NCBI GenBank assembly: GCA_013180625.2
Contig: SNVD02001360.1
Span: 1-64,000 of the forward strand
From: Boswellia sacra
Lineage: Eukaryota; Streptophyta; Magnoliopsida; Sapindales; Burseraceae
DNA length: 64,000 bases
Direction of reading: 5' to 3'
Below the pieces are notes generated by a model, which worked only from the letters and a program-made list of their open reading frames with translations, made no database searches and was not told the DNA's origin. Shown here piece after piece: positions 20,285 to 32,165 of the stretch. Position numbers and translations under genes: made by a program. How positions within the stretch are numbered: the stretch's first letter is position 1; each line of letters starts with the position of its first letter.

Positions 20285-23200
20285 TTACATACTCTGTACC
20301 TTTTGAATAAGACTATACAAAGAATCTAAAGAATTTACATTGCTGTATTTAAGCAGTATACTGTATCTTATACTATTAACAGTTGTATCTACATTAGGTG
20401 CCTTATTTTCAAAGACTGTTCTATTCCTGGTCTTCCATATGTGATAAGCTGTGGAAGCCAGCACCACTCTTCTGAAGCAAGCTAGCTTGCTCTTACCTGG
20501 GGCCTTCCTGCAGAACCAGCTCACTAGTCTGTTCCAGCTCCTGCTTCTGGGTTTTAAATTGTAGGTAGTGAATATTCTGGACCAAACATTTGTAGTAAAA
20601 GGACAAGAGTAAAAACAATGATCAATTGTCTCTGTGCCTTGATTACATAAGACACAACTTTCAGTATCCACTACTCCTCATTTAAACAATAAATCTTTAG
20701 TCTTGACTCTTTTCTTTAGGATTAGCCAAAGGATGAAACTGAATTTAGGAATTCTGCCTTTACCCCAAACCAGTTTGGCCCAGAAGACAGGTTCCTTATG
20801 CTGCCGAATGTGATGCCATGCACTAGCTATTGTCATCCTCCTTTGCTTATTACCTTTCCACTGATTCAGATCAGTTCCGCTTCTAGAAGTAGGGATAGAA
20901 GTAGAAATGTATCTCCAGGCTTCTTCAATATATTGGGATGAAGCTCTTGGAAAAGTCCAAACTCCATCTTGAAGGCAGTCACCTACTACAGCATACTTAG
21001 GAATGCCCGACCCTTCAATTGTAATCTCAGTGAATTTCTCAGCTACTTTCTTATTTTCAACCCAGGGATCCAGCCAAAATCTGACTTTCTTGCCATCTCC
21101 AATGTTGTAGTGTATTAAATTCTTAACATACTTTCGAGTATGAAGAATTCCCCTCCAAATCCAACTTGATTTGTTATTTGCATTAATACTCCACACTGAA
21201 GCATTCCTGATTTTATTTACTCTAATCCATTTAGTCCACAAGTTGTTATTATCAGTCAGCAGCTTCCATAAGTTATTGGAAACAGCAGCTCTGTTCCAGG
21301 CCTCAATGCATTTTAAACCCAAGCCTCCTTCAGAAATTGGGCAACATATGTCTTTCCGGGCTACAGGGCTTCTTTTGACATATTCAGCTGACCCACTCCA
21401 CAGGAAATTCTTGCAAATTCTATTTATTTCTTTGATAACGGCTTTCGGCAGTATGAAGATGCAGGCCCAGAAAATGTGAATGCTATGTAGGACTGACTGG
21501 ATTAACTGTCTTCTTCCTGCAAAGGACAAAAATCTAGATGACCAGAGATGAATTCTAGCCGTAATCTTGTCAATGATACTGCTACAATCATTTTTAGAGA
21601 GTCTGGAAGCAATCAGAGGCACTCCCAGATATCTCATAGGAAATTTTCCTTCTTCAAAACCTACTTGAGCCAGGATCTCTTGTTTTATTATCATAGGCAC
21701 ATTATTAAAGAATATCTGACTCTTGTTCTGATTAATAGATAGTCCTGAAACTTGTTCAAAATCAGTCATCACCTGAGTCAAGTGTTTTACAAAAAATCTA
21801 TCACCTCCACAGAACATCAACAGATCATCTGCAAACAGTAAATGATTGATCTGCATATCCTTACAACCCTGATGATATTTGAAAGAGGAATTTATGCTCT
21901 GCTGTAAAATCATAGATAGATATTCCCTACACAGTACAAACAGTAAAGAGGACATGGGATCTTCTTACCTCAGACCCTTTGCACCACAGAAAACTCTACC
22001 AGGACTGCCTTTCCATACTACTTGAAATGAGACTGTTCTAATACAGTTCATAATGAGATTTCTGAATTCATCAGGAAAGCCAAAGCCGATAAGAATTTCT
22101 TCCATATAATCCTAGGAGATAGAATCATATGCCTTTCTAAGATCTACCTTCAGCAAACAGTTCGACTTCCCTTCATTTTTATGATAATTTCTGACCAGTT
22201 CATGTGCCAATATAATGTTGTCAACAATAGATCTGTTAGCAATGAATCCAGACTGGTTACCAGAGATAATGTTGGGGAGAATATTCCTTAACCTTTGTGC
22301 AATTACTTTAGTTAGGCACTTGTATAAAACACTACAGCAAGCAATAGGTCTGAAATCATTTAGAGCATTAGCATTAGCTGTTTTAGGAATGACTGAAATA
22401 ACAGTTCTATTAATGGCTTTCAGAATTTTACCAGTGGCAAAAGAATTTTGAATAGCCTTAAGGATGTCATCTTTGATAATATCCCAAGTAGACTTAAAGA
22501 AATGACTACTAAAGCCATCTGGACCAGGGGATTTATCTAAGCCAATAGAAAAAAGAGCATTTCCAACCTCTTCTTCAGAAACAGGAGCAGAGAGTAATTG
22601 AACCTCAGCATTAGAAAGGGTCTGCCCTGATTTCAGGATATTGTAATCAATATGCCTCCTTCTTCTACTTTACCCAGTAAATTGCAGTAATAATGTGTCA
22701 TAGCTTCATGAATGGTTTCATCATCATTTATGATCTCTCCATTTTCAGTTGTAATGCAGGCAATATGGCTTTTGGCATATCGAATTTTCAAAGAATTATG
22801 AAAAAACTTTGTATTTGAATCTCCCAGCTTAATCCAATTAACCCTGGACTTCTGTTTATAAAAGCTTTCTTCTTGACCCAAGAGTAGATGAAGCTTGGCA
22901 GCTTGCTCCCTTTCTAATTCCAGTATCTCTTTATTTAGAGGATCTGTTTGTAGCTTCATCTGAGTTTCAGATAAACTTTTCCTCATCTCCTCAACTCTAT
23001 TAGATATATCTGAATATTCTTGTTTGTTTAGTTCTTGTAATCTGAACTTTATCTTTTGAATCTTATTAACCATTTGGAACATTATATGTCCATTATATTT
23101 CCTCAACCATTCCTCTTTGACTATGTCTCTAAACCTAGGATGCTGAGACCAAAAGTTAAAGTATCTAAACATTTTCCTTCTGCTGGGACAACTTTCAGAC

Positions 23201-23895
23201 AAAGAGACCAAAATGGGAGAATGATCAGAAATGCCCTGCACCAAACAGTCAGTAAAAGAACCAGGGAATGCCTCAAGCCATTTTGTGTTAACAATAGCCC
23301 GGTCTAATCTGCGCCAAATTCTACAAGAGTCCATCTGTTTATTACTCCAGGTATATTTACAACCTCTGCTGTTTAATTCCACAAGACCTGCTACATTCAT
23401 ACAATTAACCAATTCAACTTTATGTCTATCATCAAGTCTACTGCCTTCCAGTCTATCATCATCACTAATAATGGCATTAAAGTCCCCTTGTAAGATCCAA
23501 GGTTTATCACAGGACATGCTAATGTTGATAATGCTACTCCACAGATTTTCTCTTTCATTTATGCTGTTACTGCCATAAACAATAGTCCAGAAAAACTCTT
23601 TTCTACCAAAACCAATGCGGCAGTGAATGAGTTGCTCTTCTATTCTTAATATATCAACAGCAATCTCATGTTTATTAATCAGTAACCATATTCTCCCCAA
23701 ATCTACCACATCATAATTTGTAATTAAATCCCATTCCCTAAGGCCCAAGTTCCTCCAAATCCTATCTTTGTTGGCCTTTTTCACCCTGGTTTCTATAATA
23801 CCAGCACCTATAACCTTCCAAGAAACAAGCAGTTGTTTTACTTCTGCTTGTTTGCTGGGGTCATGTAGACCCCTAATATTCCAGGTCAGCAGCAT
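20285..23895 (-). pseudogene. LINE ORF2: endonuclease, reverse transcriptase, zf-RVT
   Basis: ORF2 nicks target DNA and copies element RNA. The endonuclease starts at 23895 (M-L-L-T-W-N-I-R-G-L) and includes Q-G-D-F-N-A-I and I-S-D-H-S-P-I. A frameshift near 22640-22660 moves into the RT frame, which shows K-S-P-G-P-D-G-F, N-D-F-R-P-I-A and the catalytic F-A-D-D-L (about 21817-21830). Two stops interrupt the RT, one in R-K-A-Y-D-S-I-S-stop (Trp position) and one at G-L-R-stop (Gln position). A TGA at 20678-20680 precedes the C-terminal zf-RVT zinc-binding segment (C-V-L-C...H-C-F-Y-S-C). All four lesions are point changes or small indels. The start ATG overlaps the ORF1 stop within ATGCTGCTGA. 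Confidence 0.88.
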
Positions 23896-25251
23896 TTGCC
23901 TCTGTCAAGAGGCATCCCTGGCCTCTTGGACTGAGTTTTATCACATTTTCCACCATCCATTATAACCAAAGGAGCAGCATTTTTATTTATTTTGTTATTG
24001 TTTCTGGTTCCATACCTGTGTGCCATACCTCCACTACTCATCATGTCTCCTGTATCAGTTTTATTTCTCGGCTTCTTCTTGGAATGTTGTACTAACTGAA
24101 ATCCATCCTCAGCTTCTTGACCTCCTGCATCCTGCATCCTGCATATTAGAACTGCTGCCTTTTACAATTTCAATTGGCTGAGCCTCTGTATTATTTGTTT
24201 CATTATTCTCCTGTTCTATTGTAACATTATGTTCATCAACTATCTGATTCTCCTTAGAACAATGCATATCCTGCTCTTCTCCTGTTATGCTAGAAGTCTC
24301 TGTATCAGTTTTAGCCACCCACAGTTTTTTATCAGTTTTCTTTGGACACTGCTTCTATAAGTGGCCTAATTTCTTACATTCTCCACAGAAGAAAGGTTTC
24401 CATTCATAGATTACTTCTTGATTCCTTGTGCTTCCATCACTATCTTCAATAGTGACTTGGTCTGGGAAAATACCAGTCAATTTCATGTCAATGAGGACCC
24501 TAGCATACGACAATTTTTTTCTCTCCATAGTGCATTTATCTGAAAATAAAGGTTTCCCCAGCACACTTGCAATCGCACTTAAGGCACTAGGACTCCAATA
24601 TTCCCACGGGAGCAGAGGAAATTTAACCCAAATTGGAATTGATACAATCTCTTCAAGATTAAAGTTCATCTTCCTTCGCCATTCTTGTAAAAGAAAAGGA
24701 TGCTTATCAAACGTGATCGGACCTTCCTTCATGACCTCTTTCTTGTTTTCTTCTGAATCAAAAACGAAAGCAAAGAGATTTGGTTTAACCAGATGCACTG
24801 ATTTTAAGCCCAATTCTTGCCGCCGATTCAGTGCAAATCTTTCAATCTTCCAGAACCTAGGTTGTAATCCATAGACAGTACCTAACAATACATGTTTCCA
24901 GCTTTCGGCTTCTCTTTCTACATCAGCAATTTCTATTCTTGCAACACGAGTCCCATTAGAGACAACTGGTGGCACATAAGACAGTGCACAATCCTCTGAT
25001 CTTGATCTATTGTTGCGAAACAAATCAATCCAAGCTTTCTTTTCTTCCTTTCCATCCCCAATTCTTGAATATTTTTCTTTGTTCTCCAAAGCTTCCAACG
25101 AATTTTGGTTTGTAAGTTTCTGCTCAGTATCTTCGTTAGAGCTATTCTTGTGATTAGCTTCAAAATTATTAAGGATTTCCATTGATTCGATCGAAAAAAC
25201 TGCTCTTGAATTCTGTTGATTTTCGGATCTCCATGTCTGGTTCTTCCCCAT
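23886..25251 (-). pseudogene. LINE ORF1: DUF4283-like and zinc knuckle
   Basis: Starts at 25251 (MGKNQTWRSE). Residues about 110-260 resemble the plant DUF4283 RNA-binding domain (W-K-H-V-L-L-G-T-V-Y-G, I-P-I-W-V-K-F-P-L-L-P). It is followed by a CX2CX4HX4C zinc knuckle, C-G-E-C-K-K-L-G-H-L, with a TAG stop inside it at 24355-24357. The frame continues to a second lesion near 24124-24145, where three copies of a 7-bp unit (ATGCAGG) shift the frame; the tail then runs in another frame to 23886. ORF1 binds element RNA in family members; this copy would make only a truncated protein. Confidence 0.8.
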
Positions 25252-25356
25252 TGTAGGACACAGCGTATGTTAGCTTGAGCTGCTAAACTTGCGCCAAGAG
25301 AAAAGACATATTGATCCTTTAATATGAAAATTTTTTGTTATCAATTCTCCAAATTT

Positions 25357-26046
25357 TAATTACTTTTATGTTTCTCCCCAAAATATCCAAGAAACCTTTA
25401 TGATTTCAATTACAATAAGAAATTATATTTTTCCACTCCAGAAAAAATATATATATACCAAAGGCTTATTACTTATTTAAAGCATCCGTTATTAACTGGC
25501 TGACATAAAGCCTTGACTTTTCAACTAATTTTATCCAATCAGAATGTTGTTATCTTATTCTTTCCACGACAGAATCTTTTAATTAGATTTTCTTACATTT
25601 GACCTTATATATTTTAACTCTAAAAGGAACTACCCAACCTGAATTAGTTGAATTCCTCAAGCAAATTAAGGTTTTAAGATATCAGCTGTTATTTCATGAG
25701 GCGCTAATAAACAAAAAAATGAAACTTACACAAATTAAATAATTCACCAAAGTTTTAACTTCCATCTCAGCTCAAAATAAAAACTGAGACATTTAAAATT
25801 TAAACTTAAATATGGTCTTAAATAACATAAAATTAACTACTAATCCAGTAATAAAAACACGCATATTGATTTATAGGTGTTACAGAAAAAGTGTTGATGA
25901 TAACTTCTTTAATAAGAGTGAAAAAACAAAATGTATATGAAAGTGATAAGAGATGATGAAAGCTATAGCGGATTTTTTCACCAAGCACCCTGTCGAAGTC
26001 AAAGTAAATATTAAGGAAAGAACCTGCATACCAAAGAAAGACTCAA
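25357..26046 (+). promoter_or_regulatory. UGT B flank end, then UGT D upstream region (type 1)
   Basis: 25357-25470 completes the B 3' flank after the LINE. From about 25480 it matches the UGT A upstream block, including TTTTATCCAATC near 25529, GAATTCCTCAAGCAAATTA near 25649, and AGATGATGAAAGCTATAG just before the gene. This places D's promoter immediately downstream of an inserted LINE, about 700 bp from the start codon. Function as promoter is inferred from position. Confidence 0.5.
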
Positions 26047-27713
26047 ATGAGAAAATCACATGTTTTGGTTATACCTTTCCCAGCACAAGGTCATGTAATT
26101 CCTTTCATGGAGCTCTCTCAATGCTTAGTCAAACATGGCGTAAAGATTACTTTTGTAAATACAGACTTTAATCATACAAAAGTTATGGATGCATTGGCGA
26201 TCAGGGACGGTATAGGGAGTCAAATTCATCTTGTTTCAGTTCCAGTGGAACAGGAATCTCCAGGCAAGAGTTTTGAAGCAGTCTTCAGCTGGTTTATGGC
26301 AAGGAAAGTCGAGGAGCTCATTGAAGAGATTAATGCATCAGACACTGATAAGATCACTTGCGTTATTGCAGATCCAACTCTTCCATGGGCCATGAAAATT
26401 GCAGCTGAGAAGGGAATCAAACGAGCTGTCTTATATACTGCTGCAGCTACACAACTGGCTGTAGGATGTAGCCTTCAAAAGTTGATAGACGATGGACTTG
26501 TTGACAACGATGGTAAGGTCATCTATCGCTAAACCTTACAAGTTGTACTCATGAAAGTTTTAAAATGAACAACCATGCACAAAACCATGAAGCCAAGGCA
26601 CTAACTGGATTCCCCGAAAAAGCGTATAAAGATGGGGAAAGTTAGATATTTTACATATATTCAACAAATTAAGAGTTCATAGATATAAATCTAGCATGCT
26701 TAACCTATGATTTTATTTTTAAATATTTTCAAGAGATCTAGGCAGAACTAGAAATGTAATCTTAATTGAAATAATGTAAACAGTTGACAGCAACGTACTT
26801 CTCTATTTTTTTTTTTTTTTTCATTGCAGGCATTCCAATGAAGAAACAAATGTTTCAGTTGTCACCAACCATGCCTGCCATGAGCACAGAACACATATGG
26901 TGGACTAGCCTTGGCAACAGGAAAATACAGAAAATGTTTTTTGAAAATTCGATTAGAAACAACACATCAATAAAATTGGCAGAATGGGTCCTTTGCAATT
27001 CAACTTATGACCTGGAGCCTGCAGCATTAAACTTCGATCCCAGATTCCTAGCAATTGGCCCACTTTTGGCAAGCAACCGGTCTGGAGACTCGGCGGGAAG
27101 TTTCTGGCCAGAAGACTTGACTTGTTTGAAATGGCTTGATCAACAGCAACCACAATCAGTCATTTATATTGCATTTGGAAGTTCAACCTTTTTTGACCGA
27201 ACCCAGTTCCAGGAATTGGCCATGGGGCTTGAACTCTCCAACAGACCATTCCTCTGGGTTGTGCGTCCGAATATTACTGAGGGCATGAATGATGCTTACC
27301 CAGAAGGATTTCAAGACAGAGTTGCCACTCGTGGGCATATAATAAGTTGGGCACCTCAGCAAAAGGTTCTGGAACATCCTTCCATTGCTTGCTTCATGAG
27401 CCACTGTGGATGGAACTCCACCATGGAAGGGTTAAGCAATGGGGTCCCATTTTTGTGCTGGCCATACTATGCTGACCAGATGCATAATGGGAATTACATA
27501 TGTAATGTTTGGAAGGTTGGATTGGGGTTCAGCCGAGATGATAGAGGAAAAGTTACTCGAGGAGAAATTAAAAGTAGAGTAGAGGAACTGCTGGATGGTG
27601 GAAAGTTTAAGGCAAATGCTTTGGCTCTCAAGGAAAAGGTGATGAATAGCATCAAAAAATGTGGTGGCTCCTACAATAATTTCAACCATTTTGTTAAATG
27701 GCTAAAGGCATAA
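26047..27713 (+). CDS. UDP-glycosyltransferase, UGT83A1-like (copy D, intact)
   Basis: Exon 1 26047-26512, intron 26513-26829 (317 bp, GTAAGG donor, T-rich tract and CATTGCAG acceptor), exon 2 26830-27713; 449 aa, near the family's usual 450-465. The N-terminal acceptor domain has the catalytic His16 in A-Q-G-H-V-I-P and the partner Asp109 in V-I-A-D-P. The PSPG donor box is complete at residues 329-372 (W-A-P-Q-Q-K-V to Y-Y-A-D-Q) with H-C-G-W-N-S-T. Trp350 and terminal Gln372 are the residues linked in this family to UDP-glucose preference. The start ATG was chosen because it opens the conserved first strand (R-K-S-H-V-L-V-I-P), although siblings read M-G-N-P-H. Residues 60-90 differ greatly from typical UGT83A1, so acceptor choice may differ. 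No signal peptide is seen; probably cytosolic. Substrate unknown. Confidence 0.92.
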
Positions 27714-28739
27714 TCTAAGTTGGCTTTTGTTTAATCACTTAACACTTTTTAGATCTAAATACTTTTTAGAACTTAATTTATACCATTTAATAAGATGTTT
27801 GTTTGCTCTTTTACATACCACTTAAAAAATAGTAAAAGTGCATCTTATTTTTAATATGACATTTTTATCCTTATAATAAAAATATAAAATATTTATATTA
27901 CATTTGTGCAAGTTCTTAAAATTATATCAAAATTCTTTTTTCATTCAAATAACTAATGTTATATTTATTACAATCTTTTAAAAATGAAATATTCATTTTT
28001 GTTATGGAAATTAAATTATATGGCTTTAAATATGTGTAAAATAAATAGTTTACAAAATTAAATTGAAATATTAATATAGTAATAAATTAATAAGCTTATT
28101 TACCATGAAAACCAATATATTTATATTTTGTTTGATAAAAGTCAAGATTATCAATAATTATATACTTTAATTATTTTTTAATTAATTTATTACATTAAAT
28201 TTTTGTTTATATTAATTTTATTAACCAATGCATGTAAAACAAGTCAAATTTTAAAAATTCAAATGCGTATTTATTAAATAAATTATATTATTGTAATAAT
28301 TCTTTTTATATATTTTATATCATATACATACATAATTTAATTTTTAAATTAAAAATTTGAATTTCAAATGCAGTAAGTAATATTGTATTATTTAAATATT
28401 TCATTTAAAATAAAAAATAAAGAATTTGAATAAAAAATAAAATATTTAATATTAATATATTTTTATTTCTAATATGAAATATTTTTAATTAATTATATAA
28501 CTTTTAGTAATTGAATATAAAGAGTATTTATGGAATAAAATTATCATAACATGACAGTTTAGACATTTCAAATTTTTCAGATATTTGGAAGAAAAAAAAG
28601 TGATAAATTTTCACTTTTTATTTTCAGACAATTTTATCTGAAAATAAGTGATTAAATGTAAAAACAAACATACAAAAAATTTTTAACCTCTTAAATCTGA
28701 ATAGATTCAGATTTAAGTAGCCCAATCAAACGGGCCCTA
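27714..28739. mobile_element. Probable hAT-like non-autonomous element
   Basis: A roughly 1-kb, extremely AT-rich block just 3' of UGT D. Its right edge reads CAAACGGGCCCTAAG, a common end of plant hAT-type MITEs. Its outer 100 bp on both sides share ATGTTTGTTT and TTTTACAT in inverted orientation. UGT-unit 3' flank resumes right after it at 28740, so it lies between the D stop codon and the D flank. Exact ends and target duplication were not resolved. Confidence 0.45.
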
Positions 28740-29869
28740 AGTCTTCACACATGGTTCAAAAGCACTGTAGCTATGACTTATTTCTTTGTGACATTTTTGA
28801 TTGAAGAACCTCTTGTAAGAATAATTAAATTATTTTGAATACTTTATCATATCTCCACCCTTCAACATGCCACTACCATCCTAATCAATAAGAAAATATT
28901 ATTTAATCATATGAGCATTCATTGCAAATCGAACCCAAACGATATTACTGAACTTCAAAGTTGTAATCGAATCCCGACCAAATCGTTCCTCTAAGCATTG
29001 GAGCAACTGCATCCCACTGTATTGGTAATCCCCAATCCTCATCAAAACAAGACAAAATTAAGTTTTTGATCTTCTTGTATGTGAGGATCAACAAGGTAAA
29101 AATATCATATTAATTCCGATGAATTCAACACATTTTCAAAGTCCTTATATTAGACTTCCAAACGAGAAATATACTCAATCTATTATTTTTAATAAATAAT
29201 CCACGAGTCTATCTAAATCTTTTAGAAGATTGTTTTAGATATTTACTGACTACTGTGGTATTTTCTTGTGAAGTTTTAACATCAAAAGCTTTTCAAAGAA
29301 ATATAGTTTTCGATGAAAAAATTTCTGCCAAATAGTATTTAACAGTGAGTCACCTTACTTCAAAAATTTTTATAAATTTCAATGCTCATCTAAAGATGCG
29401 CCATAGAAATATTCGGAATAAATATATAAATACAGAGGATTTCAACATAAAATTTCTCATTTGAAGATTTTGGACAGGTAAATTAATTTATTTCAAAAAT
29501 TTCCAAACAATAGAAATTTCAATAATTTTTGTTGAAATAAAATTTGAATGAAACGTTTACAGCAATAAAATTTGAATGAAAGGTTTACCTATCTAATTTC
29601 TATGATAAAAATCATATGGTCAAAATCATCAAGTAACTAATCACAAAAATTTATGATCTTAACAACTCACTTAATAAGCTACTTAATACAATACCCTAAA
29701 TCTATAACCTTCAACACTCAGTCAAACACAATTACGGATCAAAATAATCCTAAATTGTAGTTCCAAGCAAAAGAAAATTCTATGTTAATCCGTATTGATT
29801 GATTATAAATGGATTTTTATCCGTAAATTTAGTATTTCTAGGTTCTAATTTTGGTTAGTTTTTCAGTTA
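28740..29869 (+). other. UGT D 3' flank remnant and unassigned DNA
   Basis: 28740-28870 keeps the unit's 3' flank signature (GTTCAAAAGCACTGTAGC, TGAAGAACCTCTTGTAAGA). The rest is AT-rich with no frame or repeat I can name. A 28-bp direct repeat around TAAAATTTGAATGAAA occurs near 29546-29585. Confidence 0.45.
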
Positions 29870-31110
29870 TTTTTATGCTTTTATGTCTATTTTATTTCTT
29901 GTTTGCAGATAAAGAAGAAATTGAATCAATTTGATGAATTTTGGAGAAAATTAGAGTTCGTGTTTAAACGGTGCATAAATTGTGAAGAAGCATCAGAGAT
30001 CAAGGTTGCGAGGCCGCACGAGGGAAGATTCCAGGGGCCGCGTCCATTTCAAGCGTGAATTTGGAGTTGAGACAGGGAGCATTGCGATCCCTTGCAAGTG
30101 TGAACCTTGAGATATTTTGTTTTCCAAATCCAACTCGATTCAGCAGTCCTTTCCATACCTCATATAAATACAAAGTTTTAAGACATATTTGGGGCTCGAA
30201 ATTGGTCCCTTAGGACGCAAAGGGAGCTAGGAAATTAAGCAACTAACAACTATTTGGAGACGAGGTTTGGGCAATCAAATCAAGATTATTCAAGTGTTCT
30301 TCAAGGATTTCTAGTTCTTCTGGTTTTCTTTGTAACTCATGTCTTCAAATTTTTATTTGTGTTTTATTTAATTTTCTCATGAACTAAATTTCCTTATTCT
30401 AGCATTAAGACGTAGCCAAATTTTAATATATTAATTCTTTAAATTAAATATATTGATGTCTATTCTAATATTGTTGAGAAATTTAATTATGTGCTTAATT
30501 AATGCTTGTGAAAGCCTTATCAACTTTTGCATGATTTGAGATGCAGATTGAGACTGAAAAGTAATATTCATATTAGTCATTGATTAAATTACCATCAATT
30601 GACATAAATTGATATAAGATAAAGATATTCATGTGATTTGGGCAACCTTATTGACTTTCTTGATCTTAATGGGTATTGATAGCTTGTTAGAATTGACAAA
30701 GATATAATTCTGCCTTAATTGATGTACATTCTTGTTGCTTGAAAAAGAGTAACAATTAAATTGATAAAATTAGCTGGCAACATAAGAATAAACATTAATA
30801 TTATTATATTTAAGAATTAAAATGAATATATTTAGATGAAATCTGATATCCTAGAGTTTAGTCAAATTGGAATTCTCGTACCTTGAATTCATTGCTATTG
30901 TTTATTTGTTTGGTTTTCAATGTACTTGTTAACTTTAGTTAAATTCTCAATAAATTGTCACATTTTAATCATTGTTCAAATAAAATTAGAGTTACAATAG
31001 GTTTGGTAATTAGTAATCTAATCTCTATAGGACAATACCCTATTCACTACTTTTATGATCTATGCACTTGCAGATTTTGCATAACAATTGATGAATATTA
31101 TTCTTACCAG
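29870..31110 (+). repeat. Dispersed repeat family X, copy 1
   Basis: A GC-richer block (29940-30170) is followed by an AT-rich tail. The tail matches 58270-58850 read on the opposite strand; for example GGTTTGGTAATTAGTAATC near 31000 matches the inverted copy near 58390-58410, and ACATAAGAATAAACATTAATATT near 30781 matches near 58605-58625. The order and length are similar in both copies, so this is one repeat family. Class unknown: no protein domain is seen, and it may be a LARD-like element or LTR/leader of a larger one. Confidence 0.6.
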
Positions 31111-31344
31111 ATGAAGACCCATACTTGTAAGAAATTTCCTTTGATCCAACCTCTTCTCGTCTAGATCTCTTTTCTGTTAATAACTATTAATGATCCTTTA
31201 ATATATGCACTCGATTGCTCAATCTTCACTCCTTGCTCTATACCAATGATAACTCAATATAGAATACCATTAAAACGTATCCTTCTTCCACTAAAAATTA
31301 TTCCAAAAATTCTTTATTCTTAATATAGCCTTCCAAAATTTATT
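31111..31344. other. Unassigned AT-rich segment
   Basis: No frame, repeat or signal that I can support; it links repeat X to the PPR fragment. Confidence 0.3.
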
Positions 31345-31560
31345 TTGGATGTTACATGGCCAATGATGGTCATGGGTAGTCTAAGAGCTGGATTTGAATC
31401 CCTTGTGAATATTTCTCTTGCGTTGGTTGATATGTATTCGAAATGTGGGTCTTTTGGGACTGCTCGGTTGATTTCCCATGGGATGAAAAGTAGGACTGTT
31501 GTTTCATGGAATTCAATGATTGCTGGTTGTGTAGAAAGTGGGTGGCGTGAAGAGAGGAAA
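31345..31560 (+). pseudogene. Fragment of a PLS-type PPR protein gene
   Basis: The translation includes A-L-V-D-M-Y-S-K-C-G-S, followed by A-R-L-I-S-H-G-M and T-V-V-S-W-N-S-M-I-A-G. These are the hallmarks of a plant pentatricopeptide-repeat protein of the PLS (RNA-editing/maturation) class, normally organelle-targeted. Only about two repeats survive; there is no start region, no transit peptide and no E/DYW tail, and the frame runs on into non-PPR sequence. Downstream, 31690-31784 resembles a MULE right end (CTCAGGTGGGGAAACTGATT followed by ATCCC), so the fragment may be another transposon capture. That last point is inference. Confidence 0.65.
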
Positions 31561-31784
31561 ATGAAATTAGGGAAGAACGGAGCAGAGGAGAGAAAGTGGG
31601 GTGATTTCTATTTATATAAGGGTATTTTGGTCAAATAATGCAGCTTATATTCTCTCTCCATTTTTACCGTTTGATTTAATGCCAGAAATCAGAAATCAAG
31701 GGGTAATTGTAGTTGTCAGAGTTATAAGGGGGAATTTTTTTATTTTTTTTTAAATGAACCTCAGGTGGGGAAACTGATTATCCC

Positions 31785-32165
31785 AATTATATTAGGATAA
31801 GTCTTTTATCAAATAGGAAAGGAATTAATTAAATCCTGTTCAATTAGGAAAGTTTATCCAAACTAAAAGAGACTTGTGACACCTATATATTGGGTGAATC
31901 CCATATTGCTTAGAAAACAATAGGAGGGGAATTATGCGCACTATACAAGGGAGTCCTATTTTTTAGTTGTGGTCATCCAAGAAGTTCTCAAGCTTAGTTC
32001 TCTGTCATTAGAGATAGTTTTCCTCAATTAGAGAGAGAACAGTTTTAGATTCCTATTGATTAGAGAGCGGTGGTCTAATAAAATTCGTTCTTTGCCCCGT
32101 GGAGGTTTCCCTCATCAGAGAGGGCTCAAGTTTACGCTGCAGAAAATTTAAAATTAACGTTAACA
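31785..32165 (+). repeat. Probable copia LTR remnant
   Basis: Contains CCCATATTGCTTAG, a TATATA-type region, and CCCCGTGGAGGTTTCCCTCA, the last also found in the copia LTR at 1601-2058. It ends ...GTTAACA at 32165, exactly where orphan UGT 3' flank begins. The left edge is approximate and no partner LTR or target duplication was found, so it may be a solo LTR or a 3' end. Confidence 0.5.

Larger units (their letters stand above)
20133..25340 (-). mobile_element. L1-type LINE retrotransposon
   Basis: A near full-length non-LTR element. The minus-strand 3' end has an A-tract (T-run at 20130-20140 on plus). Flanks TCAATTCTCCAAAATTT (20116-20132) and TCAATTCTCCAAATTTT (25341-25357) form an imperfect target duplication of about 16 bp. 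The unoccupied site exists in the UGT A flank near 11587. Two overlapping frames encode a nucleic-acid-binding ORF1 and an endonuclease/RT ORF2. A few stops and frameshifts make it inactive, but the low lesion count suggests it is not ancient. Confidence 0.9.

Noticed and set aside
23056..23578. Plus-strand frames opposite the LINE endonuclease
   Set aside because: Antisense shadows of ORF2; the minus strand holds clear endonuclease motifs.
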